DNA of 32,277 nucleotides from Bacteroidota bacterium (GCA_013288205.1 JABDCH010000023.1:1-32277), one strand, 5' to 3'; shown: positions 1 to 7,887, numbered from the stretch's first letter. Notes: generated by a model not told the origin, from the letters alone. Numbers and translations: made by a program.

Positions 1-41
1 TTTCCGCTACTATCCCTCACGCGAAAGACAAAATTATATCG

Positions 42-2330
42 TTAAACAAATAGTAGTCTTTCAGAAATATTCTCTTTGCCTATTAAATTAACCCCTAAGT
101 CACAGTAAATTTTATTCATCTCAATACTTATAGATTTTACTCCTAAAGTACTCGCTGTCCTTGCAGTAGTAAAACTACCTGCATATGGATCTAAAATTTT
201 TTCACCTGGAAACATATTTCTTAGCAATAGATTCGGTAATTCTTTTGGAAATGGAGCCGTATGTCCTAATACGTTTTCGCCTTTTACAATTTTATGAACA
301 GGGTTGACATAAATTATATCAGGCATTCTATACGATTCTTTTTCATTCCCTGGCTTTACAAATTCAAAAATATGTTCATAACAATTTAGTGGGGCTTGAT
401 AGTATGGGAAAGGATTACCTTGATTAAAGCTTCTATTCCCCTGTATATGCCCTTTATACCAAATTATATTATTTTTTAATTCAAAGCCAGCTTTTTTAAA
501 TAAATGAATAATATATGCACCCAAAATCATTCGTTTTTTACCCATTGCAGAAAAAACAATGTTGTTCTCATTATCAAAATAGTCGAAAATGTTATACAAA
601 TAAGTTGCCCCAGGTTTAAGTGAATTAAATACTCCTATTGCATTATTATACATATCATATAAGTAACAATAAATATTATCCCATTGTGAATATTCTCTGG
701 CATTGTAATAAGGCGGAGAAGTAATTGCCGCATCTATGCTATCTATTTTTAATTTTCTTAAAATATTTGCACTGTCTCCATGAAATATTTCGTGATTCTT
801 GAATGGTGAAATATTGGCGAACGTCTCCTGCTCGAAATTTGTTTTGCGAATTTCGAATCTTTTAAAAAATGATGAATTATAGAAATTCTCAAGTGACCCA
901 TCCTTTACTCTTTCAAAAGGTATAAATACAATATTTCTTCTAAACTGATCTTTTACTTTCGGGAGATAGTCAACTATTTCTATAGTGTCATTAACTAATG
1001 TATAATGTTTAATTAAGAATTCAAGAATAATCTCCTTTTCAGGTTTCTTAAGAACATCAAGTTGCCATTTTTTAATTGTTTCATTCTTTATTTCATTTGC
1101 TTCATCCAATATTGCCTCTTGCTTTATCAACGAAGTAAGTGAATACCTTTTGCCCCTATTAAACTTACTCTTATCAGGGCAAAGTATGTTATTGCACTCC
1201 CAACTTTTAACGCCAATAACTGGATATGAATTTCCTCTTACATTGTAACTTCTACAGGCCGGACAAGGGATGATTGTTTCATCGCGTTCATTTTTCTCAA
1301 ACAATACCAAGAGGCTATAATTATCATCAAATTCAACATCATTTTTATTAATTTTCAAATCATTTTCAGACAGTATAAAACAATCTTTGTATGAAAACCC
1401 TCCATTTGCAACTTTAAAATTAGCATCTTCAATATTTAATCCCTCTATATATTTTCTAGTGCTATCTTGAATCGTATTTGGATGAAAGTACCCAATTCTT
1501 AATCTTTCTTCAATAAATTTTTCAGCGTATAGCACTATATCAGCGTAAAGTTCCCACTTAAAGTCCTTATATTTTTTACTAAGATCAATATAAACAGCTA
1601 AATAACAATGATTTGATAATGAACTATGAGTATTTCTAATGAATGCACATAAAGAATCTTTAAATTCTTGAATAGATTCACAGGAATCAACTAAATCATC
1701 ATTTACTACGATAAATGATAACGCTTTCTTACGTTTTAGTTTATCCCCTAAACAATTATGCAAATACTCAAAATAATTAGGGACGTATTCTGCTTTGCTT
1801 TCCATGTTACCATCACAAAAGTATTTGTGAGTTTTTTCTATTGGAAAAGAATAAAAAACATACGCTGAAAATAACGAATGTAAAATATCGCTCTCATTTT
1901 GTGTTGTAAAGATAGTATCGTGTAATCTTTTAATTGTTTCTTCTTTAGATATAGGGGTAAACTGCGATATATATATATCTTGCTCATTTTTAGAGTTGAA
2001 TTTTGCTCTAATCCAATTCTCGAATGCTTTTTCTTGGGATGTATCAAAAAAGGTTTTGATAATATTTTTTTCATGATAGTTAAAATAAACCTCCCGACTA
2101 GCAGCAAAGTCAATGAATGATTTTGTGTTATTTTTATTGAATTCGAATTTTTGATTAATTTCAAATAAACAAGCGGCTTCCCTATATGATTTTGGTTGAA
2201 TAAATTCTTTACATGTGTCAACCAATTTTTGCGTTTCAGCTTTGTATTCTGGATTGGGATCAAACTTCCACCTTATAACTTTGGAAAAGTCATCCATGAG
2301 AGTAGACGTATCAACAGTTTTCCTATCCAT
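42..2330 (-). CDS. Beta-class DNA methyltransferase of a type II R-M system
   Basis: Predicted AdoMet-dependent DNA amino-methyltransferase (N4-cytosine or N6-adenine) that protects host DNA from the HNH nuclease encoded divergently. I place the start at 2330 (MDRKTV...), giving 762 residues; an in-frame ATG at 2378 would add a cysteine-containing leader and run into the palindromic operator. The catalytic SPPY motif (motif IV) is at residues 538-541. The AdoMet-binding motif I (DPYAGS, a DPFxGSGT variant) is at about 714-719, near the C-terminus. The order IV then I marks the beta class. About 520 residues precede the catalytic domain and are unrecognised apart from a zinc-ribbon-like CX2C-X18-CX4C (C356, C359, C378, C383). 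This large N-terminal part may hold target recognition, but that is inference. Class assignment is solid; target base and recognition site cannot be read from sequence. Confidence 0.88.
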   Translation of the reverse strand: MDRKTVDTSTLMDDFSKVIRWKFDPNPEYKAETQKLVDTCKEFIQPKSYREAACLFEINQKFEFNKNNTKSFIDFAASREVYFNYHEKNIIKTFFDTSQEKAFENWIRAKFNSKNEQDIYISQFTPISKEETIKRLHDTIFTTQNESDILHSLFSAYVFYSFPIEKTHKYFCDGNMESKAEYVPNYFEYLHNCLGDKLKRKKALSFIVVNDDLVDSCESIQEFKDSLCAFIRNTHSSLSNHCYLAVYIDLSKKYKDFKWELYADIVLYAEKFIEERLRIGYFHPNTIQDSTRKYIEGLNIEDANFKVANGGFSYKDCFILSENDLKINKNDVEFDDNYSLLVLFEKNERDETIIPCPACRSYNVRGNSYPVIGVKSWECNNILCPDKSKFNRGKRYSLTSLIKQEAILDEANEIKNETIKKWQLDVLKKPEKEIILEFLIKHYTLVNDTIEIVDYLPKVKDQFRRNIVFIPFERVKDGSLENFYNSSFFKRFEIRKTNFEQETFANISPFKNHEIFHGDSANILRKLKIDSIDAAITSPPYYNAREYSQWDNIYCYLYDMYNNAIGVFNSLKPGATYLYNIFDYFDNENNIVFSAMGKKRMILGAYIIHLFKKAGFELKNNIIWYKGHIQGNRSFNQGNPFPYYQAPLNCYEHIFEFVKPGNEKESYRMPDIIYVNPVHKIVKGENVLGHTAPFPKELPNLLLRNMFPGEKILDPYAGSFTTARTASTLGVKSISIEMNKIYCDLGVNLIGKENISERLLFV

Positions 2331-2356
2331 ATCACAAAGATATATATAATTTTTTA

Positions 2357-2390
2357 ATATGCGAATTTGGCATATCATAAAATCGCATAT
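2357..2390. promoter_or_regulatory. Palindromic operator between MTase and controller gene
   Basis: The short divergent intergenic region carries nested dyads. ATATGCGA (2357-2364) is the exact reverse complement of TCGCATAT (2383-2390). Inside it, ATATGC (2357-2362) pairs with GCATAT (2370-2375) across 7 bases, and GCATAT recurs at 2385-2390. Such repeated half-sites are typical of C-protein (controller) operators, which time methyltransferase and nuclease expression. Binding by the adjacent XRE protein is inferred from position and symmetry. Confidence 0.6.
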
Positions 2391-2407
2391 ACTTTTGATT
2401 CTTTAAA

Positions 2408-2674
2408 ATGAGTTTTGTCAAAATAAAAAAGACTATTCACGCAAGGGAATATCATAAAGTTATTTCCCTTCTTAGGGAATGTCGTGAAGCTAAAGGTCTT
2501 ACTCAAAAGAATTTGGCAGACAAAATTGGAAGTGACCAAACGTTTATCAGCAAAATTGAAATTGGTGAACGAAGAATAGACATAATAGAACTACGACAAA
2601 TATGTATTGCTATGAAAATGACTTTACCTGAATTTATTGAAAAACTAGAATCTCACTTAAAGGGGAAGAAATGA
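2408..2674 (+). CDS. XRE-family HTH regulator, likely R-M controller (C) protein
   Basis: An 88-residue single-domain helix-turn-helix protein of the Cro/C1 (XRE) type. The HTH covers about residues 18-75: LLRECREAKGLTQKNLA (first helices), then DQTFISKIEIGERR, the usual recognition helix and turn. Size and position match controller proteins of type II R-M systems, which bind their own promoter, repress the methyltransferase and time nuclease expression. Its stop overlaps the HNH start in an ATGA arrangement, so the two are almost certainly co-transcribed and translationally coupled. The dyads just upstream (2357-2390) are the likely binding site. A generic XRE regulator is certain; the controller role is inferred from context. 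Confidence 0.85.
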   Translation: MSFVKIKKTIHAREYHKVISLLRECREAKGLTQKNLADKIGSDQTFISKIEIGERRIDIIELRQICIAMKMTLPEFIEKLESHLKGKK

Positions 2675-3249
2675 TGTTAGATATTACAAAATTTCCTTCT
2701 TCAGATGCTAGTTGGACAGAAGAACATTGGAAAAACTTTATTAGTTTTCTAGTTGAAAGTGAATTAGTTACCTACGAACAAATTTGCAGCGCAGTATTGG
2801 GACAATTAAATCCTCCCCAAGTTGGGACAGGAACAACAATCCTTGTCAAGCATAATTACCCACATAGAAAAGCTTGGCAAAATGTTAAAGCTTGGTTTTA
2901 TCAAAGGACAGGAAAATGTGAAGATTGTGGCACTCGATTGGACCTGCAAACGGAGCATATAATACCTAAAAAAGAAACAGGTAGAGATGCAGATAAACTT
3001 GAAAATTTCACATTACTCTGCAGAAGATGCAACGTGATTAGAAGACCATCTCACAAGCAAGGTGGTGTTTTACATCTAACAACAGCTGCGGCACTTATGT
3101 GGGTACTTTTAACTAGACAACCTAAAACATATAAAGAGTTTCATGAACTGTGTCGGAAATATGGCATGACAATGGCAGATATACGATTTCAAGAGGCATG
3201 GGCGTTAGCGGTTTGGCTAAATAGAGAAGGAAAATATGAAATTGAATAA
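2671..3249 (+). CDS. HNH endonuclease, probable type II restriction enzyme
   Basis: A 192-residue HNH nuclease. The core shows a zinc-binding CxxC (C83, C86), then E95-H96 (EHIIPKK, the first catalytic His), N112, and a second CxxC (C117, C120) followed by N121. That is the classic zinc-stabilised HNH finger of the McrA/5-methylcytosine and type II HNH restriction families. About 55 residues before the finger and 70 after it are not recognised and could contact DNA. It starts inside the controller stop codon (ATGA overlap). Two consecutive ATGs exist; either could serve. Pairing with a divergent methyltransferase makes it the best candidate for the restriction subunit. A role as an unrelated HNH nuclease is possible but less likely. 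Confidence 0.83.
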   Translation: MMLDITKFPSSDASWTEEHWKNFISFLVESELVTYEQICSAVLGQLNPPQVGTGTTILVKHNYPHRKAWQNVKAWFYQRTGKCEDCGTRLDLQTEHIIPKKETGRDADKLENFTLLCRRCNVIRRPSHKQGGVLHLTTAAALMWVLLTRQPKTYKEFHELCRKYGMTMADIRFQEAWALAVWLNREGKYEIE

Positions 3250-3750
3250 CATATAAGTTCTTACCTTTTATAATTACAAGCCTTTTCTATTTACTCGCTC
3301 GGCCCTGACTGTATTACTTTATCATCTGCCCCAAAGTCAATGACCGTTATTTGTCTTTTAGCTCATGTCAAGGCAAAAAGATTTTTAATGCCACATAAGG
3401 CCATAATTGTTGCAAGTAAAAATGGCCTATTTTTTAGCATGTCGGGTTTTCTCTATAGCTTTGGGGCTGAGGAGTTTATAATCCTTACAAATGCCCTGCA
3501 TTTACCACACATTTGTATTGGCGTACTAATTGTCACAACATTTGCGTTCCGTGTGACACATCGTAAGTCAATGAATATCAATAAGTAGAAGGTAAAATTC
3601 TTGCTTCCTACTATCGCCAAAAGTGTGACGATTAGGCCCAAAGAAAAAGCCGCAGAAGTTAATCTACAGCTCTTTAAATTTAATTGAGACTGTCCGCCCG
3701 GATGAACAGGCTCGGACGGGCTTCGTACCTCGCAGTAACGGACTCTCAGA
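3250..3750. other. Intergenic region without a convincing gene
   Basis: About 500 bases between the HNH gene and malate dehydrogenase. Short overlapping open frames on both strands (for example 3340-3588 plus and 3453-3641 minus) lack recognisable domains and look fortuitous. A GC-richer patch at about 3689-3745 contains short self-complementary words (GTCCG/CGGAC and GCCCG/CGGGC) just beyond the mdh stop; this could be an imperfect terminator, but there is no clear T-run. Nothing else is supported. Confidence 0.4.
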
Positions 3751-4698
3751 CTATTTAGCGGCAGATGCAGCTAATTGCTTGTCGAGCACGTCCATAACAT
3801 TACGTACCGCTTTAGCAGAGGTATTCATAAGGTCCATTTCAGCAGTATTGAGCTTGAGTTCAATAATTTCTTCAATACCATTCTTACCCAACTTAGCAGG
3901 AACACCGAGGTAAATATCTTTCAATCCATATTGGCCATTCAATAAAGCACAACATGGGAATATGCGGTTTTCATTCTTAATGATAGACTCTACCATTTGG
4001 GCAGCAGCAGCTCCGGGAGCATACCATGCCGAAGTTCCGAGCAGGTTAACGATTTCGCCCCCACCATTTTTGGTCCGGTCAATAATAGCGTTGAGCCTGT
4101 CAACAGGAATGAGTTCGGTAACCGGTATCCCAGAAACAGTGGTGTAGCGTGGCAATGGAACCATGGTGTCGCCATGTCCACCAAGCAACATACCTTGAAT
4201 GTCTTTCGGAGAAATGTTGAGTTCGCTGGCCAGGAAAGCACGGTAGCGGGCTGTATCGAGCACGCCTGCCATACCAAACACCCGGCTGGAATCAACCTTA
4301 GCTGTAAGGTAAGCGCAATAGGTCATCACGTCAAGCGGGTTAGATACTACAATGATCTTGGTATCGGGAGAATACTTGATCACATTCTCGGTAACCTGGC
4401 GTACGATACCCGCATTGGTAGCGATAAGGTCATCACGGCTCATACCGGGTTTGCGCGGCAATCCGGAAGTAATAACCACCACATCCGAATTTTTGGTTTG
4501 GGAGTAGTCGTTGGTATAGCCTTCCACCCTTGTGCTGTAATCATTAACGGGTGCGGTTTCCCAAATGTCGAGGGCCTTGCCTTCGGCAACACCTTCTTTT
4601 ATGTCGAGCAGAACAACTTTGTTTACGATGTCTTTTTGTGCCATCACGTTAGCGCATGTAGCACCTACATTTCCTGCACCAATTACTGTTACTTTCAT
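3751..4698 (-). CDS. mdh: Malate dehydrogenase (LDH-like, NAD-dependent)
   Basis: Oxidises malate to oxaloacetate with NAD+ in the cytoplasmic TCA cycle. The 315-residue length fits the LDH-like bacterial MDH type. The Rossmann motif GAGNVG is at 7-12, and D32 at the end of the second strand favours NAD over NADP. Substrate-binding arginines appear as R82 and R88 (LPRKPGMSRDD) and R151; the catalytic pair is D148 and H175 (GGHGDTMVP). N120 in VSNPLD contacts the cofactor. The R82 context, RKPGMSR, is the malate rather than lactate specificity loop. The gene stands alone, read away from the tRNA fragment, with a plausible Bacteroidota promoter upstream. It is complete and looks like a core housekeeping gene. 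Confidence 0.97.
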   Translation of the reverse strand: MKVTVIGAGNVGATCANVMAQKDIVNKVVLLDIKEGVAEGKALDIWETAPVNDYSTRVEGYTNDYSQTKNSDVVVITSGLPRKPGMSRDDLIATNAGIVRQVTENVIKYSPDTKIIVVSNPLDVMTYCAYLTAKVDSSRVFGMAGVLDTARYRAFLASELNISPKDIQGMLLGGHGDTMVPLPRYTTVSGIPVTELIPVDRLNAIIDRTKNGGGEIVNLLGTSAWYAPGAAAAQMVESIIKNENRIFPCCALLNGQYGLKDIYLGVPAKLGKNGIEEIIELKLNTAEMDLMNTSAKAVRNVMDVLDKQLAASAAK

Positions 4699-4724
4699 AG
4701 CGTATCTTATTTTATGTTGTGCGG

Positions 4725-4758
4725 CAAAATTAGTAAAGAATGTATACTAACCCCCAAA
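4725..4758 (-). promoter_or_regulatory. Candidate Bacteroidota-type promoter for mdh
   Basis: On the minus strand TAATTTTG (4725-4732 on plus as CAAAATTA) matches the -7 consensus TAnnTTTG. A TTTG (-33 element; CAAA at 4755-4758) lies 22 bases upstream. Spacing is at the long end of the usual range. The position 27 bases before the mdh start is sensible. Confidence 0.4.
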
Positions 4759-4860
4759 AATTATTAACATATAATAGGCTGATTATTGGAGCTTAAAAAT
4801 GACAGGGTCACAGGTTATCAAAATGGTTTTTATGGTTCTGCTATATTTGCATTTGAAAAG

Positions 4861-4904
4861 CGGAAGTAGCTCAGTTGGTAGAGCATCAGCTTCCCAAGCT
4901 GAGA
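4861..4904 (+). tRNA. tRNA-Gly (CCC) 5' fragment, truncated after the anticodon arm
   Basis: The sequence starts with the acceptor strand GCGGAAG, followed by a canonical D arm (GCTC AGTTGGTA GAGC) and a complete anticodon stem-loop (TCAGC / TTCCCAA / GCTGA) with anticodon CCC. The variable loop, T arm and 3' acceptor strand CTTCCGC do not follow; from about 4905 the DNA is AT-rich and unrelated. No matching 3' half was found elsewhere in the window. It cannot fold into a functional tRNA as it stands. Integrase-mediated or other rearrangement at a tRNA gene is a natural explanation, and a decayed tyrosine recombinase lies 1.5 kb downstream. Confidence 0.8.
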
Positions 4905-5232
4905 ATACATTTTTACATTTTGCTTATATTCAGTTAAATACACGTATTTGCTTTTTGAAAATTAGGATTTTAGGTCTTTTCAGGTCTTTTGGTCATCATC
5001 GTTTCGCGTCCTATGCTTTGTTATGATAAAGGATTGGAAAGGCGGCTTCTTTGAATTCGTATTTCTGCAAATATCGATTTTTCCGTTTCGGGCTGGTTAC
5101 GCTTTATCGGTTCTTGAAAAATTCAGAAACGTTTTTAATTGATCATTATGCGGTGTACCCAACATTTGGGAATACTGTCTCGTTATTATCATCAAACGCA
5201 GTCTAATTAAAATCTATTAAAACTACATCAAT
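4905..5232. other. AT-rich intergenic stretch downstream of the tRNA fragment
   Basis: No gene is supported. A short imperfect tandem copy, AGGTCTTTT at 4972-4980 and 4982-4990, is the only visible repeat. The open frame covering the tRNA fragment (4799-5026) is spurious because it runs through the tRNA structure. Confidence 0.4.
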
Positions 5233-6348
5233 ATGAAAACGGTTTCTTTGCTATTTATTGCGATTTTGTGTTTAAGTATAAAAGTTCTTTTTGCACAAAC
5301 TACTGTTAATTTTTCTCAGGAGAACGCAGTTCAAAATTGGACAATACCGGCGGGAATAACTACGGTTACTATAACAGTAACAGGCGCAGCAGGTGGTGGC
5401 ACTACCGGGCAGGGCGCCGGCGGGAATGGTGCATCTTTAACCGGAATATGTACAGTAATACCTGGACATAAACTTTCTATTGCAGTTGGAAGTATGGGTG
5501 GTGGTAATGTTTCAACCTGGGGCTGTGGTGGTGGCGGAGCCAGTTATGTATACGATTCTAATACGGTAATATTACTTATTGTCGGAGCAGGGGGCGGCGG
5601 CGGATCATCATCACTTGGTTATAATGGTGCAGCAGGAGGTACCAATATTTCAACCAATGTAACTACAACCACGCAATATGATGGAAATGGAGGAACTGGT
5701 GGCAATGGAGGAAATCCTTATAGCTCCAGCGATGCTGCTGGCGGTGCAGGATGGATAAGTAATGGCGTAAATGGCGCGTTCGGTGCTGATGGTGGTAATT
5801 GTAGGGTAAATTTATTTGCAGGCGGAGCGGGTTCCCTTCCAGGTCAGAATAACAATAATGGTGGATATGGCGGTGGCGGAGGTGGCGGTAATGATGGCGG
5901 CGGAGGCGGTGGTGGGTACAATGGCGGCGGAGGCGGCGGATATGGCGGCGGCGGAGGCGGCTCTTATCTGAATGGTACAGTAGTCGGTACACCCATAGCT
6001 AATAACACAGGTAATGGAAATGTATCTATTAAATATCTCGGCGCGACAGGAATAAATGATATTACTTCTAACGCAGAAACGATAAGTATTTACCCTAATC
6101 CCAGTAGGGGAGTATTCAGTTTGCAAATTGTAAATCTCCAATTTTTTAGCAGTAATAATGAAATTCAGATTTACAACATGCTCGGAGAAAAAGTATATTC
6201 ACAAATTATTACCAAAGAGGCTATTGGCATAAATAGTGTGCGAATGACAATAGATTTGAATTCTCAACCAAACGGCATATATATATACCGGGTACTCAGT
6301 ACAGATAATAGCTTAATTGGTCAAGGCAAACTGGTAATTCAAAGATAA
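5233..6348 (+). CDS. Secreted glycine-rich protein with T9SS type A sorting tail
   Basis: A 371-residue predicted extracellular protein. Residues 1-22 form a signal peptide ending in LFAQ. About 23-75 hold beta-strand sequence (TIPAGITTVTITVTGAAGGG) typical of the glycine-rich domains that follow a 'VPAGVTSVTV' strand. About 75-270 are very Gly-rich with Asn, Ser and Tyr, peaking in GGGG runs at roughly 213-245. The last ~80 residues are a Por-secretion tail: ISIYPNPSRGVFSL, then YNMLGEKVYS, PNGIYIYRV and a basic ending KLVIQR. The protein should cross the inner membrane via Sec and the outer membrane via the type IX system. Function is unknown; structural or adhesive is only a guess. It is the only plus-strand member of the window's T9SS set. 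Confidence 0.88.
   Translation: MKTVSLLFIAILCLSIKVLFAQTTVNFSQENAVQNWTIPAGITTVTITVTGAAGGGTTGQGAGGNGASLTGICTVIPGHKLSIAVGSMGGGNVSTWGCGGGGASYVYDSNTVILLIVGAGGGGGSSSLGYNGAAGGTNISTNVTTTTQYDGNGGTGGNGGNPYSSSDAAGGAGWISNGVNGAFGADGGNCRVNLFAGGAGSLPGQNNNNGGYGGGGGGGNDGGGGGGGYNGGGGGGYGGGGGGSYLNGTVVGTPIANNTGNGNVSIKYLGATGINDITSNAETISIYPNPSRGVFSLQIVNLQFFSSNNEIQIYNMLGEKVYSQIITKEAIGINSVRMTIDLNSQPNGIYIYRVLSTDNSLIGQGKLVIQR
5866..5962 (+). repeat. GGC/GGT-rich low-complexity tract
   Basis: A run of GGCGGnGGn-type glycine codons within the Gly-rich gene encodes alternating poly-Gly, Asn-Gly and Tyr-Gly blocks. It is the most repetitive and GC-rich DNA in the window and liable to slippage; it produces long spurious antisense frames. 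Confidence 0.7.
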
Positions 6349-6400
6349 TAATGACTGAAATCAAGTCAATTGCGGTTCTAAGTTTCAACAAAATGGAAGT

Positions 6401-7171
6401 TCAGGTCTTTTTACTCCTTGAGAAAACCTTGCTTCCAAACCTAGTAGCGGCTACGATTTTCGGGTCAATATAGTGCTCAATCTCGACTTTTAAGTCAGTA
6501 TGATGGTCGGTCGGTTCTCCGGCACCTCTTTTAAGAGACTCTATAGTAATATTTGCACGACGGCAGGAATATAATGTTAGATGCCTGCCCGTGTTCAACT
6601 GAGAATAGTAGTGAGTGAAAGCCTTTGTCAATTTAGATAACATTGTGTGTCTCTTATTGATTACTTCTGGTGCTAACAGAAACCTATCTGTACCTTTATA
6701 TTGGTCGTAGTCTAATTCCTCCAGCAGACACAGCATTCCTTCAGTAATACGTATATTGAGAAACTTCCTATCGTCCCCTGTTAATTTGAATTGGTTGTTG
6801 ATCTTATCATCAGGTATCCTAATTATGCCCGGCTTACCATTCTTCTCAATAATATCTCCAAATTTTAAATAAACAATGCCCGGTCTGCGCCCTCCAGTTT
6901 CAAGAGCCAACTTAAATCCAAGTTTCAACCAGGGGTAATAATGGTTTTCCCTCTTCTTACCGGAATAGTTAACGATTCTGATACCATTTTCAGGAGTAAT
7001 TTGTTGCAGCAATCGTTCAAATTCTTCCTCGATTATTGCTTCAGGCTCTTTTTTCCCTTTTTTCCTTGGATCTAGAAACTGCGGGTGATAATACCCCGCA
7101 AACCAATAAAAGCTTCTATTATGAGAATATAAAGCATCTGGCGAGCGATAAGTATGTAGAAAGTTCTGAAT
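6401..7171 (-). pseudogene. Degraded tyrosine recombinase (phage/transposon integrase)
   Basis: The reading frame is open from 7171 to the stop at 6401 (256 codons) but has no ATG; a TTG at 7012 is the first nominal start. The catalytic domain is recognisable. ETGGRRPGIVYLKFGDI carries the first catalytic Arg in the usual 'TGxRxxEIxxLxxxDI' setting. Further on, LTLYSCRRANIT is the degenerate equivalent of HxLRHTxAT. HHTDLKVEIEHYIDP resembles the C-terminal 'GHxxxxxTxxYxxp' with the tyrosine nucleophile. The N-terminal SAM-like/core-binding domain is missing: a TAA at 7172-7174 closes the frame, and upstream frames have no clear match. Probably a remnant of an integrative element, perhaps the one that disturbed the tRNA-Gly at 4861, though that link is inference. 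Confidence 0.68.
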
Positions 7172-7551
7172 TTATAAATCGGCAATTTATTACATAAATC
7201 TCTGTAGCACAAATAAGGCAAAAACTGCCATAGATTTATAAGGTATAATGCCCAGATTATTTGGCGGTTATATATCAGAAATTCGAATGAATAACTCACC
7301 AAATTTTGTGATGGTCAATATGTTTTAATCCTTGCAATATAAGGAATTCCCGTAAAAAATTCCATGCAATGTGCATATGGAGTCTAATAGAATACTCTGT
7401 CATACAAGGTCGTTGCTCCCATATTTTTGCAGTTATTGAACCAACCATTTCACCTAAAATTAAGACTGTAGTAGAGAATAACCTTATATCTTTAAGAGTC
7501 ACCACCGGCTTAAAATGGCGTTGTTTCTGTTATCGCTTGCAATATTAGAAA
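7172..7551. other. No supported gene between integrase remnant and nuclease stub
   Basis: About 380 bases. Short minus-strand frames (7296-7505; 7072-7302, which overlaps the recombinase remnant) have no recognisable domain. The region may hold the decayed N-terminal part of the recombinase, but I could not align it convincingly. Confidence 0.35.
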
Positions 7552-7887
7552 GTGGAAACAAATAAATCTCATATCCTCTCAAAAAGTACGTTCATGTATG
7601 GGTGTCAGTGCCCCAAGCGTCTATACCTGCATAAATTCAAGCCGGAATTAAGCAACCCGGAAGATGACCAAACTGAATCAATGTTTTCATCAGGTATCGA
7701 TACCGGACTTTTGGCAAGGGGTCTTTTCCCTTGTGGAGTCAGTGTAGAGCCACCAAATTCTTATTCCTACCACATGGCTGTCGAAAAAACAAGAGAATAT
7801 ATTGCAGAAAATCACCTCATCATTTATGAAGCTGCTTTCAACTTTGAGGGAGTGTTATGTGCCATACTCCATTTGCCAAGTCATTAA
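7552..7887 (+). pseudogene. N-terminal stub of a DUF2779/Cas4-like PD-(D/E)XK nuclease
   Basis: Starts at GTG 7552. The 111 residues match the start of DUF2779-type RecB/Cas4-like proteins: LSKSTFMYGCQCPKRLYLHKF (a cysteine-containing 'QCPKRLYL' signature), then the EESMFSSG-like helix, GLLARGLFPCGV, and IIYEAAFNFEGVLCA. Family members usually run to about 500 residues or more, continue after this point with the nuclease core (D...E-K), and end in an RNase H-like region. Here the similarity stops at about 7860 (after VLCA), and the reading frame ends a few codons later. It therefore lacks the catalytic core and should be inactive. The break coincides with the end of the MORN-repeat gene coming from the opposite strand. 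Confidence 0.72.

Noticed and set aside
3340-3588. 82-residue plus-strand frame after the HNH gene
   Set aside because: Composition is uneven, there is no family resemblance, and it overlaps another equally weak antisense frame.
3997-4767. 256-residue plus-strand frame opposite malate dehydrogenase
   Set aside because: The minus-strand MDH has all catalytic residues; the opposite frame is a codon-bias shadow.
4861-5010. Group I intron splitting the tRNA-Gly
   Set aside because: Such introns sit in the anticodon loop; here the full anticodon arm is present, no 3' exon follows within reach and no intron core is recognisable.
4799-5026. 75-residue open frame on the plus strand
   Set aside because: It reads through the tRNA-Gly structure and has no domain, so it is a chance frame.
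5663-6141. Two antisense frames opposite the Gly-rich gene (Arg/His-rich and Ala/Ser-rich)
   Set aside because: They are shadows of the low-complexity GGC/GGT tract; no start context or domain.
4979-6411. 12-base direct repeat TTCAGGTCTTTT at 4979-4990 and 6400-6411 as att sites
   Set aside because: Many 12-base matches are expected by chance in a window of this size, and neither copy lies within the tRNA sequence.
7072-7302. 76-residue hydrophobic minus-strand frame
   Set aside because: It overlaps the recombinase remnant in another frame; hydrophobicity comes from AT-rich codons.
7552-7887. Cas4 of a CRISPR locus
   Set aside because: The match is to the DUF2779-type N-terminus, the catalytic core is absent, and no other cas gene or array is present.
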